A DNA stretch of 64,000 nucleotides, from assembly GCA_963741135.1 (NCBI GenBank), contig CAVUHC010000008.1, positions 372,001 through 436,000 on the forward strand, given 5' to 3'. The notes below the pieces were generated by a model that ran no database searches, was not told the DNA's origin, and saw only the letters and a program-made list of their open reading frames with translations. The translations under genes were made by a program, and so were the position numbers. Shown here piece by piece: positions 27,761 through 36,117 of the stretch (its first letter is position 1; every line of letters begins with the position of its first letter). This stretch comes from Gp6-AA40 sp963741135 (lineage in GTDB: Bacteria; Acidobacteriota; Vicinamibacteria; Vicinamibacterales; UBA2999).

Positions 27761-27838
27761 AAGACAAGCCACGGAGACACAGAGACACGGAGAAACATTT
27801 TCACTCCGTGCCTCCGCGACTCCGTGGCCCGTCTCGCC
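27761..27838. repeat. Long imperfect palindrome, ACGGAG type
   Basis: The left arm GCCACGGAGACACAGAGACA continues to CGGAG. The right arm CTCCGTGCCTCCGCGACTCC continues to GTGGC. The arms are about 26 bases each, with an AT-rich loop AAACATTTTCA. It probably ends the efflux operon before the DUF6644-like gene. Confidence 0.65.
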
Positions 27839-27870
27839 CCTCTTGGGCGTTGACATCCCTCCGCCCACCG

Positions 27871-28263
27871 CTAGTCGCGATCGGGATAGACGTTGTAGAC
27901 CTTGCCGTTGAACGTCACGCGCTCGGTCTTGATCTCGAACTTCTTCGGATCCTTGTTGCGATGACCGTGGATCGTCACCGTGGAGCCGAGAGGGATGGTC
28001 CCGTCCTTCAGTCCCGCCTGCTGCGTGCGGAACGGCGGCGCCATCGTGATGTCCCAGATATTGCCCTGCGCGTCCTTCACCTTCATCGTCCCGTGCGGAC
28101 CCGCGAGGCTCACGCCCGTGGTCACGGTGCCGCTGAGCTCGAACTCCTTGTCCTCGTTGCCGCCCCACCCATGGTGCGCGAGCGCGGGCAGCGGCGACAG
28201 CAACACGGCCAGGAGCGCTCCCCCTGCGATTGGAGCAAGGTAACGATGTAACGACTGCTTCAT
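27871..28263 (-). CDS. DUF6152 family secreted protein (copy 3), efflux operon
   Basis: A 130-residue exported protein. The signal (GGALLAVLLSPLPALA) would leave HHGWGGNEDKEFELSG as the mature start. Later segments TVTTGVSLAGPHGTMKVKDA, IPLGSTVTIHGHRNKDPKKF and ERVTFNGKVYNVYPDRD align with the other two copies, including the Pro-His. Its ATG overlaps the stop of the RND pump gene (ATGA, 28260-28263), with GGAGG just upstream, so translation is coupled. This places it as a periplasmic accessory of heavy-metal efflux. Metal binding through the mature N-terminal histidines is a hypothesis. Confidence 0.8.
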   Translation of the reverse strand: MKQSLHRYLAPIAGGALLAVLLSPLPALAHHGWGGNEDKEFELSGTVTTGVSLAGPHGTMKVKDAQGNIWDITMAPPFRTQQAGLKDGTIPLGSTVTIHGHRNKDPKKFEIKTERVTFNGKVYNVYPDRD

Positions 28264-31200
28264 CTCGTACCTCCGTTGGTGGTCACACTATTATCCAGAT
28301 TCTTCGTCCCGCCGTACCGAAGAAAGATTGCGGGAAGCAGGAAGAGGTTGAGCACGGTCGAGGTGAACAGGCCTCCCAGGATCACGACGGCCATCGGGTG
28401 TTCCACCTCCTGACCTGAGCGGCTACCCCCCACCACTATCGGCACGAGGGCCAGTCCTGTTGCCAGCGCGGTCATCAGGATCGGCGCCAGCCGCTCCTCG
28501 GCGCCGCGGAGCACGAGCTCCGGGCCGAACGGCATTCTCTCTGTCTCCTGCAGATGCCGGTAGTGACTGACGAGCATGATGCCGTTCCGCGCCGCAATGC
28601 CGAGGACCGTCACGAACCCTACGAGCGAGCCGAGCGACAGGATGCCGCCTGAAAGGAAGGCGGCGCCGACGCCGCCGATCAGTGCGAAGGGGAGCGTCAG
28701 CGCGACGAGCGCGACAAGACGCGCGGAGCCGAAGTCGACATGCAGCACCAGCAGCACGCCGAGCAGCGACAGCGCGCCCAACGCGAGGAGGCGGTTCTGT
28801 GAGGCTTCGCGCTCGGCATACTCGCCGAGCACTTCGGGATGATAGCCCTCCTGGAACGATACGCCCGCCAGCGCCGTCTGGATGTCGCGCGCAACCGCAC
28901 CGAGGTCGCGCCCGCGCACGTTGCACGTCACGTCGATGCGTCGTGAGCTGCCTTCCCGCGTGATCTCGTTTGGCGTCGGCGCCAGCGACACGTCGGCCAC
29001 GGCTTCGAGTGGCACGTATCCGCCGTTGCCTGTATCGATCGGGAGCCGCTTGATGGCAAACAAGTCGCCGCGCACGGCAGGGACGCTCCAGACCACCACG
29101 TCGAACACCTTTTGCTCATCGTAGATCTCGCCGACCTTGGTCCCCTGCAGGAGTGTCGCGAGCGTTGCACGTACCTGGCCCGGCGTCACGCCCGCAATCT
29201 GCGCCTGCTCGGGACGCATCCGCACTTCCACCTGGGGCACGAGCGTCATCGTCTGGACGGTGAGGTCCGCCACCCCGTCGACGCCGGACAGCGCGCGACC
29301 CACTTCCGCCGCCTTCGCGCCAAGCTCGCCGAGCTCGGGTCCAAAGATCCGCACCACGATCGTCGCGCTCGCGCCGGTCAGGACCTCCTTGATGCGCTCC
29401 CGGAGGTACGTGAGGAGATCGCGTGTGAGGCCGGGGTACCCGTCGACGATCGACTGAATCTTTCCGACCGTCGCGTCGTACGCGACGGATCGATCGAGGC
29501 TGATCCACAGCTCTGTAAAGTTCGCGCCGACGACTTCGTCAGCCACCTCGGCGCGTCCGATATGCGACCCGAAGTTGCGCACGCCCGGAACGGCGCGCAA
29601 TTCGCGGCTCGCGCGCACGGTGATCCGCCGCATGGCATCGAGAGACGTCCCTGGTTTCTCCACCCAGTGCATCAGGAAGTCGTATTCCTGGAAATGGGGC
29701 AGGAACTCCTCGCCCAGGAAAGGAAAGGCGACCGCCGTGACCGTCAGCGCGATGGCAACGGTGGCGATGGCCCGTCGCGGCGCATAGATCAGGCGCGGAA
29801 GGAGTGCACGGTATCCTGCTTTCAACCACGTCACGGCCGGGGCTTCGCGCGCGCGTGTGTGCTGCGGCAACAGCAGCAGAGACAGCGCAGGCGTGACCGT
29901 GAGCGCGACGAAGAGCGACGCGGCAATCGCCAGGACGTACGCCAGCGCGAGCGGCCGGAAGAAGGCGCCGGCAAGACCGTCGAGCATGAACACCGGTACG
30001 AACACCATGACGACGATGACGCTGCCGTACACAACGGCGCTTCGCACTTCGACGGATGCATCGAGGACGACCTGCAATGCCGGCCGCGGATGCCCTTCCG
30101 CCGCGTTTAGCCGCAGCCGCCGGACGATGTTCTCCACATCGATAATCGCATCGTCCACGACCTCGCCGAGTGCGATGATGAGCCCCGCGATGACCATCGT
30201 GTCGAGCGTGCCGCCCTGGTAGCGCAGCACGAGCGCCGCCGTGATCAGCGACAACGGGATCGCGATGGTGCTGATGAGAGCCGTCCTCCAGTCGTACAGG
30301 AAGACCGCCAGCACGAGAATCACGAGCACGCATCCGATGAGGAGCGCGCGATTCAGGTTCTCCAACGACATCTCGATGAACGTTGCTGGTCGGAAGATCG
30401 TGGAATCGACGACGACGCCCGGCAGCCCCGGCCTCAGCGACTCGAGCGCGGCCTCGACATCGCGCGTGACCTGCAGCGTATTGCCGTCGGGATGCTTCTC
30501 GACAATCAGCAGCAGCCCCGGGCCGTCGTTGATCACCGCATCGCCGATCGGGGGCGGAAATCCTTCAACCACCGCGGCCACGTCACCCACCCGCACGGTG
30601 TTGCTCGAGAATGCAGTCGTATTCGACGGCGTCTTGCCGATGATGATCTGCTTGAGATCGTCGACCTGGGTGACCGCCGCGGCGTGCGCGATCGCGAGGC
30701 GCTGCTGCGGCGTTTCGAGGTAGCCGCCGCCGGCCACGGAGGTGCCCTGGCGTGTCGCCGTCAGCAGCTCGTCGAGCGTGACGTTGCTTGCCCGGAGACG
30801 ATCGGGATCGACGAGCACCTGGAGCTGACGGTCGCGCTGTCCCCAGATCGCGACGTTGGCGACGCCCGGGATCGACATGAGCCGCGGGCGAACGGTCCAT
30901 TTCGCGAGCGTCGTGAGCTCCACTTGAGACAGACGGTCGGAGCTCACGCCGATCTTCATCACCCGGCTGAGCGACGAGAGCGGCGAGAGGATGACTGGCG
31001 GCCGCGCCGCCGCCGGAAGAGCGGTGGCAACACGGAACAGCCGCTCCTGCACAAGTTGGCGCGCGGCCATAAGGTTGGTGCCCTCATCGAAGATGAGGAC
31101 GACGGACGAGAGACCGAGCACGGATTTCGACCGAAGCGTCTTCAGCCCGATGACGCCGTTCATCGCGTTCTCGAGTTGAACTGTCACGAGGCTTTCGACT

Positions 31201-31376
31201 TCGACGGTCGAAAGGCCCGGGGCTTCGGTCTGGATTTCCACCAGCGGAGGCGCGAACTCCGGGAACACGTCGAGCGGCGTGTCGAGCGCGGTTCGGGTGC
31301 CCGCCACCATCAGCACCAGCGCCAGGGCGACGACGGCGACCCGGAGGCGCAGCGCCGATTCGACAATCCAGCGCAT
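28260..31376 (-). CDS. Heavy-metal efflux RND permease (CusA/CzcA family)
   Basis: A 1038-residue inner-membrane proton antiporter of the HME-RND type, exporting metal ions through a tripartite complex. It starts MRWIVESALRLRVAVVALAL. TM1 is followed by LDVFPEFAPPLVEIQTEAPG, the family's periplasmic entry. TM4 has LGEVVDDAIIDVENIVRRLR, carrying several acidic residues where CzcA-type pumps have their proton-relay aspartates. The second half repeats the layout (LHVDFGSARLVALVALTLPF, then VTVLGIAARNGIMLVSHYRH). Length is normal. The stop overlaps the DUF6152 start by 4 bp, and the adaptor gene ends 3 bp upstream of its ATG. Metal specificity cannot be read with confidence. Confidence 0.92.
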   Translation of the reverse strand: MRWIVESALRLRVAVVALALVLMVAGTRTALDTPLDVFPEFAPPLVEIQTEAPGLSTVEVESLVTVQLENAMNGVIGLKTLRSKSVLGLSSVVLIFDEGTNLMAARQLVQERLFRVATALPAAARPPVILSPLSSLSRVMKIGVSSDRLSQVELTTLAKWTVRPRLMSIPGVANVAIWGQRDRQLQVLVDPDRLRASNVTLDELLTATRQGTSVAGGGYLETPQQRLAIAHAAAVTQVDDLKQIIIGKTPSNTTAFSSNTVRVGDVAAVVEGFPPPIGDAVINDGPGLLLIVEKHPDGNTLQVTRDVEAALESLRPGLPGVVVDSTIFRPATFIEMSLENLNRALLIGCVLVILVLAVFLYDWRTALISTIAIPLSLITAALVLRYQGGTLDTMVIAGLIIALGEVVDDAIIDVENIVRRLRLNAAEGHPRPALQVVLDASVEVRSAVVYGSVIVVMVFVPVFMLDGLAGAFFRPLALAYVLAIAASLFVALTVTPALSLLLLPQHTRAREAPAVTWLKAGYRALLPRLIYAPRRAIATVAIALTVTAVAFPFLGEEFLPHFQEYDFLMHWVEKPGTSLDAMRRITVRASRELRAVPGVRNFGSHIGRAEVADEVVGANFTELWISLDRSVAYDATVGKIQSIVDGYPGLTRDLLTYLRERIKEVLTGASATIVVRIFGPELGELGAKAAEVGRALSGVDGVADLTVQTMTLVPQVEVRMRPEQAQIAGVTPGQVRATLATLLQGTKVGEIYDEQKVFDVVVWSVPAVRGDLFAIKRLPIDTGNGGYVPLEAVADVSLAPTPNEITREGSSRRIDVTCNVRGRDLGAVARDIQTALAGVSFQEGYHPEVLGEYAEREASQNRLLALGALSLLGVLLVLHVDFGSARLVALVALTLPFALIGGVGAAFLSGGILSLGSLVGFVTVLGIAARNGIMLVSHYRHLQETERMPFGPELVLRGAEERLAPILMTALATGLALVPIVVGGSRSGQEVEHPMAVVILGGLFTSTVLNLFLLPAIFLRYGGTKNLDNSVTTNGGTR

Positions 31377-31379
31377 CGG

Positions 31380-32606
31380 CTACTTTCCCGCCCCGAATTC
31401 GACGCCAAAGAGTTCCGCCGCGCCGTCCGTGACAACCCGAGCGCCAGGGGCAGGGCCCTGTGACACCAGCGCGAGCGAGTCGACGATGGTCGAGATGGTG
31501 ACCCTTTCGCGGGCGTAGACGTGCTCCCCACGGGACACGTAGACCCATGTTCCGCCGTACGCATCGTGGAGGAGCGCCGCTTTGGGAACCACCAGGCTTT
31601 CGGTGCTGCTGCGCCCGGTCAGCCGTACCGCGACGCGCTCACCAGGACGGAATCGTTGATTCGGGTTGGCGAGGCTGAAATAGAGATCGACACCGGCGGT
31701 GCTGGCGTTCGCCGACGGCGGCGCAGCGATCGGGCGCGCAATGATGCCGTCGGCATCCGGTGCGTCCCCCAGGGCGAGCACGCGAGCGGGCGCGGCGGGA
31801 TCGATGCCTGCCGATTCGCCCGCATAGAGCGGAACGCGTACCCAGACGGTGGCCAGACGAACCAGATCGATCATCGGGGCAGCGGCCGCGACCGTCTGGC
31901 CGTCCCTGACGTGCACGGCCTGGACGATGGCGTCCTGCGGCGCCTCGATGATGACGCCATCTGACGAGGTTCCGCTGCTGCTTGCAGAGGCGACGCGGGC
32001 GCGGGCGGCCTTCGCTTCCGCTTCCGCGAGTGCGAGTTCGGCCCGTGCCTCCTCGTAGGCGCGCCGGCTCCCTGCGCCGCCCTCCACGAGCTGCTCGGCG
32101 CGACGTGCCTTGAGCCGGGTGACCTCGAGGCGCGCCGTGGCGTTTTCCGCGGCCTGTTCTGCATCGGTGGCCGCGTCCCGATCCGATGGCTGGATGGGAA
32201 CGAGGCGGAACAGCGGTTGCCCTCGCGACACCGCGAAGCCGGCCGCAGGCACTCCAGGTGGCGCCTTGAGAGTACCCGCGACCGGGGCGGTGATCGCGAG
32301 CGCCGCTCCCGATGGCGCTGCGATCTCGGCACCCACGGTCCTCGTTGTCGCGATCGTCTTGCGCTCGACGGGAACCGTGACGATGGCCAGGCGTGTTTCG
32401 GCCTCTGGCGAAAGCGTGATGGTGGTGAGCGACGCTTCCTTGACGGGCGCGGCCACAGTGGCAGCGCGCGTAGGCGCGGCGGCCGCCGGTTCCTTGCTGC
32501 AGCCGGCGATCGTGAAGGCGCAGAGCACAATCGTGGCGACGAGGAACGTGATGCTGTTTTCGCTTCCACGTCGCCACGGAGACACGAGGACACGGAGAAA
32601 TTTCAT
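31380..32606 (-). CDS. RND efflux periplasmic adaptor (CusB/CzcB-like) lipoprotein
   Basis: A 408-residue membrane-fusion protein. It has a signal with lipobox (CAFTIAGCSKE, Cys near 36), a barrel-sandwich and lipoyl half (APVAGTLKAPPGVPAAGFAV, SRGQPLFRLVPIQ), an alpha-hairpin (about 160-225, EQAAENATARLEVTRLKARR, Ala-rich), the second lipoyl half (VIIEAPQDAIVQAVHVRDGQ) and C-terminal barrel domains ending AAELFGVEFGAGK. It lies between the channel and pump genes with gaps of 16 and 3 bp. The first 16 codons (MKFLRVLVSPWRRGSE) are the translation of an intergenic CTCCGTGTC-type repeat, an odd N-terminal extension ahead of the hydrophobic core. Confidence 0.88.
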   Translation of the reverse strand: MKFLRVLVSPWRRGSENSITFLVATIVLCAFTIAGCSKEPAAAAPTRAATVAAPVKEASLTTITLSPEAETRLAIVTVPVERKTIATTRTVGAEIAAPSGAALAITAPVAGTLKAPPGVPAAGFAVSRGQPLFRLVPIQPSDRDAATDAEQAAENATARLEVTRLKARRAEQLVEGGAGSRRAYEEARAELALAEAEAKAARARVASASSSGTSSDGVIIEAPQDAIVQAVHVRDGQTVAAAAPMIDLVRLATVWVRVPLYAGESAGIDPAAPARVLALGDAPDADGIIARPIAAPPSANASTAGVDLYFSLANPNQRFRPGERVAVRLTGRSSTESLVVPKAALLHDAYGGTWVYVSRGEHVYARERVTISTIVDSLALVSQGPAPGARVVTDGAAELFGVEFGAGK

Positions 32607-32622
32607 GTCTTCAAAAAGCGTC

Positions 32623-33999
32623 CTAGAAGCCACGCGCACTCTCCAGCGTCGAATCCCGAATCCCGAATCCCGAATCCCGAGCCCCAAGTCCCGAATCCCG
32701 TGCGCAGGTCCTCCCAACCGCGCGCTCGGTTCGCGCGAGCGCACGAGAAAGATCCGCTTCGGCTTCGCGCGTTCTCAACCGTGCGTCCGTGCGCCGGCGG
32801 CTCATCTCGAGCACGAACAGGTACGAGACCTCGCCTTCGGCGAACGCACGTTCGGCGGCGCCGACCTGCATCTCGAGTGGCTGGAGGACCGTATCGCGCA
32901 AGGCGGCGAGGGTTGTCTCAGCTTGCTCACGCTGTGTGAGTGCATCGCGTAATTCGGTGGCCACCCGCTGACGCGCAGCGGCATAGGCGTAGGTGGCGCG
33001 CTGGATCTCCGCGGCGGCTCTCCCCCGGGCTCCCTGGTTGCGGTCGAAGATCGGCGCCGAGATGTCGACGCCCGGGCCGCTCTCGAATCCATCAGTCCCC
33101 TCGCCATTCGCATCGACGACGGCGCTGACCGCCAGGATCCGTGAGCGTTCCCATCCAAGCCGGCGCCCCGCTTCCTCGATGGCGATCTCCGCGGCGCGCA
33201 CATCGGGTCGGGATGCAAGCGCATCGTTCAGGAGATCCGGCCGTGATGGGCACGCCACAGCGGGTACGGGCCCGACCGGAAGCGTCACCTCCATCGCCTC
33301 GAGTCCAAGGCCAAGGCGTCCGCGGAGATCGTTGGCGCGAAGCGTAACGTCGAGTCGCGCACGGGTTGCCTCCTGCCTGGCACGCGCGGCGTCAATCGCG
33401 GCAGAGCGTGCTTCGAGCTCACTGATGTCTCCGGCTTGCAGGCGCGAGTCGGTCAGCTCGCGAATCTGGTCCAGTTCGATCGCGGCAGCTTCGGCAAGCT
33501 GCGCTCGATCGCGCGCCAGCGCGAGGTCGGCATACGCAATCTTCACCGTGGAGACGAGGTCAAGGCCGTTCTGCTCCAGGCCGGTGGCCACACGCTCGAC
33601 GGCCAGCGTCGCCGCCGCGACGCGCCGCGGTCGCTCCCACAAGACTTCGACAGGCCACCTGAGCGTGGCTTCGAGCTGCTTCGGGCCGACGGGGAAGAGC
33701 AGGGACAGGACCGGGTTCCGAAGCAGGCCTGCCTCGAGCAGATCCGCGCGGGCAAAACCGAGCTGCGCGAGCTGCACGCGGAAGTCCGCGTTGTTCCACA
33801 GGGCGACGGCCACCGCTTCGTCCGGCGTGATGCCGTCGTCGAGAGTGACCCCGGGAGGGATTGCGGTTCCCGCGCCGGCATCCGTCCGTTCCGGCACACC
33901 TGTGCGTTCCGGCAGACGTGAAACGGCCTGGCTGGATGCCGTGGCGCATCCGCCAACCGAAAGGAGTAGGAGAAACACCGCAAGAACATGCACGTGCAT
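32623..33999 (-). CDS. TolC-family outer-membrane channel (CusC/CzcC-like)
   Basis: A 458-residue outer-membrane efflux protein with lipobox LLLLSVGGC (Cys near 18). The helical TolC repeats appear twice: TPDEAVAVALWNNADFRVQL, ADLLEAGLLRNPVLSLLFPV, and later RPDVRAAEIAIEEAGRRLGW and GPGVDISAPIFDRNQGARGR. The C-terminal 25 residues (CARDSGLGARDSGFGIRDST and on) are translation of the GGGATTC short tandem repeat, so the natural end probably lay near TERAVGRT. It is the first pump-component gene of the operon; the adaptor follows after 16 bp. Confidence 0.88.
   Translation of the reverse strand: MHVHVLAVFLLLLSVGGCATASSQAVSRLPERTGVPERTDAGAGTAIPPGVTLDDGITPDEAVAVALWNNADFRVQLAQLGFARADLLEAGLLRNPVLSLLFPVGPKQLEATLRWPVEVLWERPRRVAAATLAVERVATGLEQNGLDLVSTVKIAYADLALARDRAQLAEAAAIELDQIRELTDSRLQAGDISELEARSAAIDAARARQEATRARLDVTLRANDLRGRLGLGLEAMEVTLPVGPVPAVACPSRPDLLNDALASRPDVRAAEIAIEEAGRRLGWERSRILAVSAVVDANGEGTDGFESGPGVDISAPIFDRNQGARGRAAAEIQRATYAYAAARQRVATELRDALTQREQAETTLAALRDTVLQPLEMQVGAAERAFAEGEVSYLFVLEMSRRRTDARLRTREAEADLSRALARTERAVGRTCARDSGLGARDSGFGIRDSTLESARGF
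32650..32701. repeat. GAATCCC short tandem array at the tolC-type gene end
   Basis: Seven units of GAATCCC/GAGCCCC/AAGTCCC. On the minus strand it codes for the RDSGFGIRDS-like tail of the channel protein. Confidence 0.7.
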
Positions 34000-34026
34000 A
34001 TGTCTTTCTTGGCGGGTCCAACCGCC

Positions 34027-34135
34027 TCCGCGCTTCGCGCTACGGCGAGTCTCGCCGAAGCCTAGGGCGAAGGCGGAAAGGGAGCTCCGAAGCGAAGGCG
34101 GCTTAACTCGCCGTAGCTCCAGAGCGAAGGCGGGC
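34027..34135. repeat. GCGAAGGCGG-containing palindromic repeat
   Basis: Three copies of GCGAAGGCGG (34067, 34091, 34123) alternate with CGGCGAG-TCT-CTCGCCG and related inverted motifs. It fills the 136-bp gap between the small secreted protein gene and the channel gene. Confidence 0.55.
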
Positions 34136-34504
34136 TCAGCTCAGGGCTGGAGCGCGCGGGGCGGTGCCGTAGTGAAGGAGGAAATGACGGAGGGGAAGAG
34201 CGGCGCGCAGCGTCTGAAGAAGCGACTCGCTCGGCCGCAATCCGATCACGATTGGTGCTTGCGCATACCTGGATGTTGTCGAGCGCCGCGGGCCACGCCC
34301 GGTGCGCGTGTGTCGGACCGCCCGCGGGGAGCGGTGTGTCCGCGACAGCGCTGGAGTCGGATGCGGTGCCTGCTCCTGCGACGCGAACGCAAGGCCGTTG
34401 CTCCCGTCGAGGGTGTGTGTCGCGAGGTTCGCCCCGCTGCTGTCCGCGGCTGCTCCGCTGAGCAGCAGAATCGCGAGCACACTGACCGCAAGAACCTTCG
34501 ACAT
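34136..34504 (-). CDS. Small secreted protein leading the efflux operon
   Basis: A 122-residue protein with a clear Sec signal (MSKVLAVSVLAILLLSGAAA). The mature part is basic and Pro/Arg-rich with scattered His (SQEQAPHPTPALSRTHRSPR) and matches no family I know. Its position just ahead of the efflux genes suggests a periplasmic accessory such as a metal-binding peptide. The base composition of the second half is less codon-like, so a frameshift after about residue 60 is possible. The start is ATG 34504, preferred over TTG 34507. It is 26 bp downstream of the amidase stop and may be cotranscribed with it. Confidence 0.45.
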   Translation of the reverse strand: MSKVLAVSVLAILLLSGAAADSSGANLATHTLDGSNGLAFASQEQAPHPTPALSRTHRSPRAVRHTRTGRGPRRSTTSRYAQAPIVIGLRPSESLLQTLRAALPLRHFLLHYGTAPRAPALS

Positions 34505-34529
34505 CAAAGCAATAGGACCGCGAATGTTA

Positions 34530-35903
34530 TCACTTGGTCTGGACCCGGTCCGCGTCGAGCGGGTCCTGCATCATCCACCTGGCGGCCGCGAAGAGGGCCG
34601 CATCAGCGCCGGCGCGGCCGATCAGTTGTATCCCGACGGGCATCTCTTTCACGGCCATGAGCGGCAGCGAGAACGCCGGCAGGCCGAGCCATGACGCGTA
34701 CGACGCAAACGTACGGCTCCCTGTCTCGACGAGTCCAACGGGAGCAGGGCCGGACGAAGCCAGCGTGATCAGGCCATCGCAATGCGCCAGGCGCGCCGCC
34801 GCCATCCGCTGCATCCGGTGGCGATTCGCGAGCAGCGCTTCGTAGTCCGACGGCCTCATCCTGCGCGCGCGATCGACGAGCTCGTGAATGCGAGGTCCGA
34901 CAAGTTTTGGATAGCGGGCGATGTAGTCCGCGTATGGCCATTTCGATTCATACGCGACGATGCCGAGCGCGTCGTCAATGCCGCTCTCGAGCTGCTCCTC
35001 AAACTCAGCCAGCGCCCGGTCATTGTCGCGGCTCGCGATCTCGACGCCGCGCGCCCGTAGACGATCGAGGGCGCTGTCGAATGCGTTCCGTGTCTCGTTA
35101 TCGATTTCCTTCCAGCCGCGCGTATACAGACGGAACAGTTTCCGCGGTTGGTGAGGTGCTGGTGGCTCCGGGCCGGCACCCGGGAGGAAGCCGATGCCTG
35201 GGCTGCCGATCCCGAGCGAAACCTGGGACGCAATGTGCCACGCGTCCTCGACGGTGGAGGAGATGACGCCGAGGTGATCGCAGGTCACGGAGAGGAGGTG
35301 GATGCCGCCACTGTGAAGCGTGCCGATGGTGGGTTTGAAGCCGACTACACCACAATAGGAAGCGGGCCTGAGGATCGATCCGATCGTCTGCGTACCGAGC
35401 GCCGCGGGCACCATGCCGGCCGCAACCGCCGCCGCGGATCCGCTCGACGATCCGCCCGGTGTCCGCTTCGAGTCGAAGGGATTCGTCGTCGGGCCCGATC
35501 TGCCGAACGCGAACTCGGTGGTGACCGTCTTGCCGATGATGACGGCGCCCGCCTGCCGCAGGGCCGTGACACACGCGGCGTCATATTTTGGTTGCCAGCC
35601 TTTGTAGATCGGCGAATTCATCTGCGTCGGCATGTCGGCCGTGGCAATGATGTCTTTTATGGCGATCGGGCACCCGTCGATCGGCGACAGCGGTTGTCCC
35701 GACTTGTAGCGGCGCGTTGACGCGTCCGCGCTCTTGCGCGCGGCGCGGAGGTCGAGAGTGACGAACGCCTTGATCTTCTTCTCCCGCTTTGCAATCGCGT
35801 CTACGCAGTGCTCGAGGAACTCGCGCGGCGTGCGCTGGCGGCTCCGGAATGCCGGAAGCGCTCGAGAAAGAGATATCAGGTGTGGATTGCGCCAGGTAGG
35901 CAC
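34530..35903 (-). CDS. Amidase-signature family hydrolase
   Basis: A 457-residue amidase. The Ser-cisSer-Lys triad is visible: Lys83 in PIAIKDIIAT, the cis-Ser in PGGSSSGSAAAVAAG (about 149-163) and the nucleophile Ser176 in GTQTIGSILRPAS. The last motif departs from the common GTDTGGSIRxPA but keeps the serine. The C-terminal half (GLPAFSLPLMAVKEMPVGIQ, LIGRAGADAALFAAARWMM) is typical. Probably cytoplasmic, as no signal is seen. The start GTG 35903 gives a normal N-terminus. The family cleaves carboxamides; the substrate is unknown. Confidence 0.88.
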   Translation of the reverse strand: MPTWRNPHLISLSRALPAFRSRQRTPREFLEHCVDAIAKREKKIKAFVTLDLRAARKSADASTRRYKSGQPLSPIDGCPIAIKDIIATADMPTQMNSPIYKGWQPKYDAACVTALRQAGAVIIGKTVTTEFAFGRSGPTTNPFDSKRTPGGSSSGSAAAVAAGMVPAALGTQTIGSILRPASYCGVVGFKPTIGTLHSGGIHLLSVTCDHLGVISSTVEDAWHIASQVSLGIGSPGIGFLPGAGPEPPAPHQPRKLFRLYTRGWKEIDNETRNAFDSALDRLRARGVEIASRDNDRALAEFEEQLESGIDDALGIVAYESKWPYADYIARYPKLVGPRIHELVDRARRMRPSDYEALLANRHRMQRMAAARLAHCDGLITLASSGPAPVGLVETGSRTFASYASWLGLPAFSLPLMAVKEMPVGIQLIGRAGADAALFAAARWMMQDPLDADRVQTK

Positions 35904-35970
35904 TGGCGAATTATGCTCGCGCCGCCAGCGTTTCGCATACTAAACCCGAAGCGAGGGGAATCCATTCCTC

Positions 35971-36084
35971 CTGCGGCGCGGCCCCTACGGGTCCGCGAGG
36001 CGAGCCTGGAGGGCTCGCCTCGCGAGGAGCATCGAACCAAACGCTGGCGACCGAGGTGACCCGCATCGATGCCCACAACTCGCC
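35971..36084. repeat. Double-hairpin repeat with conserved tail (best copy)
   Basis: The left hairpin is CGCGGCCC/GGGTCCGCG (one mismatch). The right hairpin has a perfect 13-bp stem at 35994-36024. A 60-bp tail begins AGGAGCATCGAACCAAACG and ends with CATCGATGCCCACA. The tail is about 80 % identical to 53094-53157. Confidence 0.7.
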
Positions 36085-36117
36085 GCGGTCAGCGATTGGC
36101 TTCGAGTAGTCGCCCAG

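Noticed and set aside
29112..30110. Long plus-strand frame opposite the RND pump gene
   Set aside because: It is the usual antisense shadow of a GC-rich gene; the minus strand has full-length family matches and overlapping operon structure.
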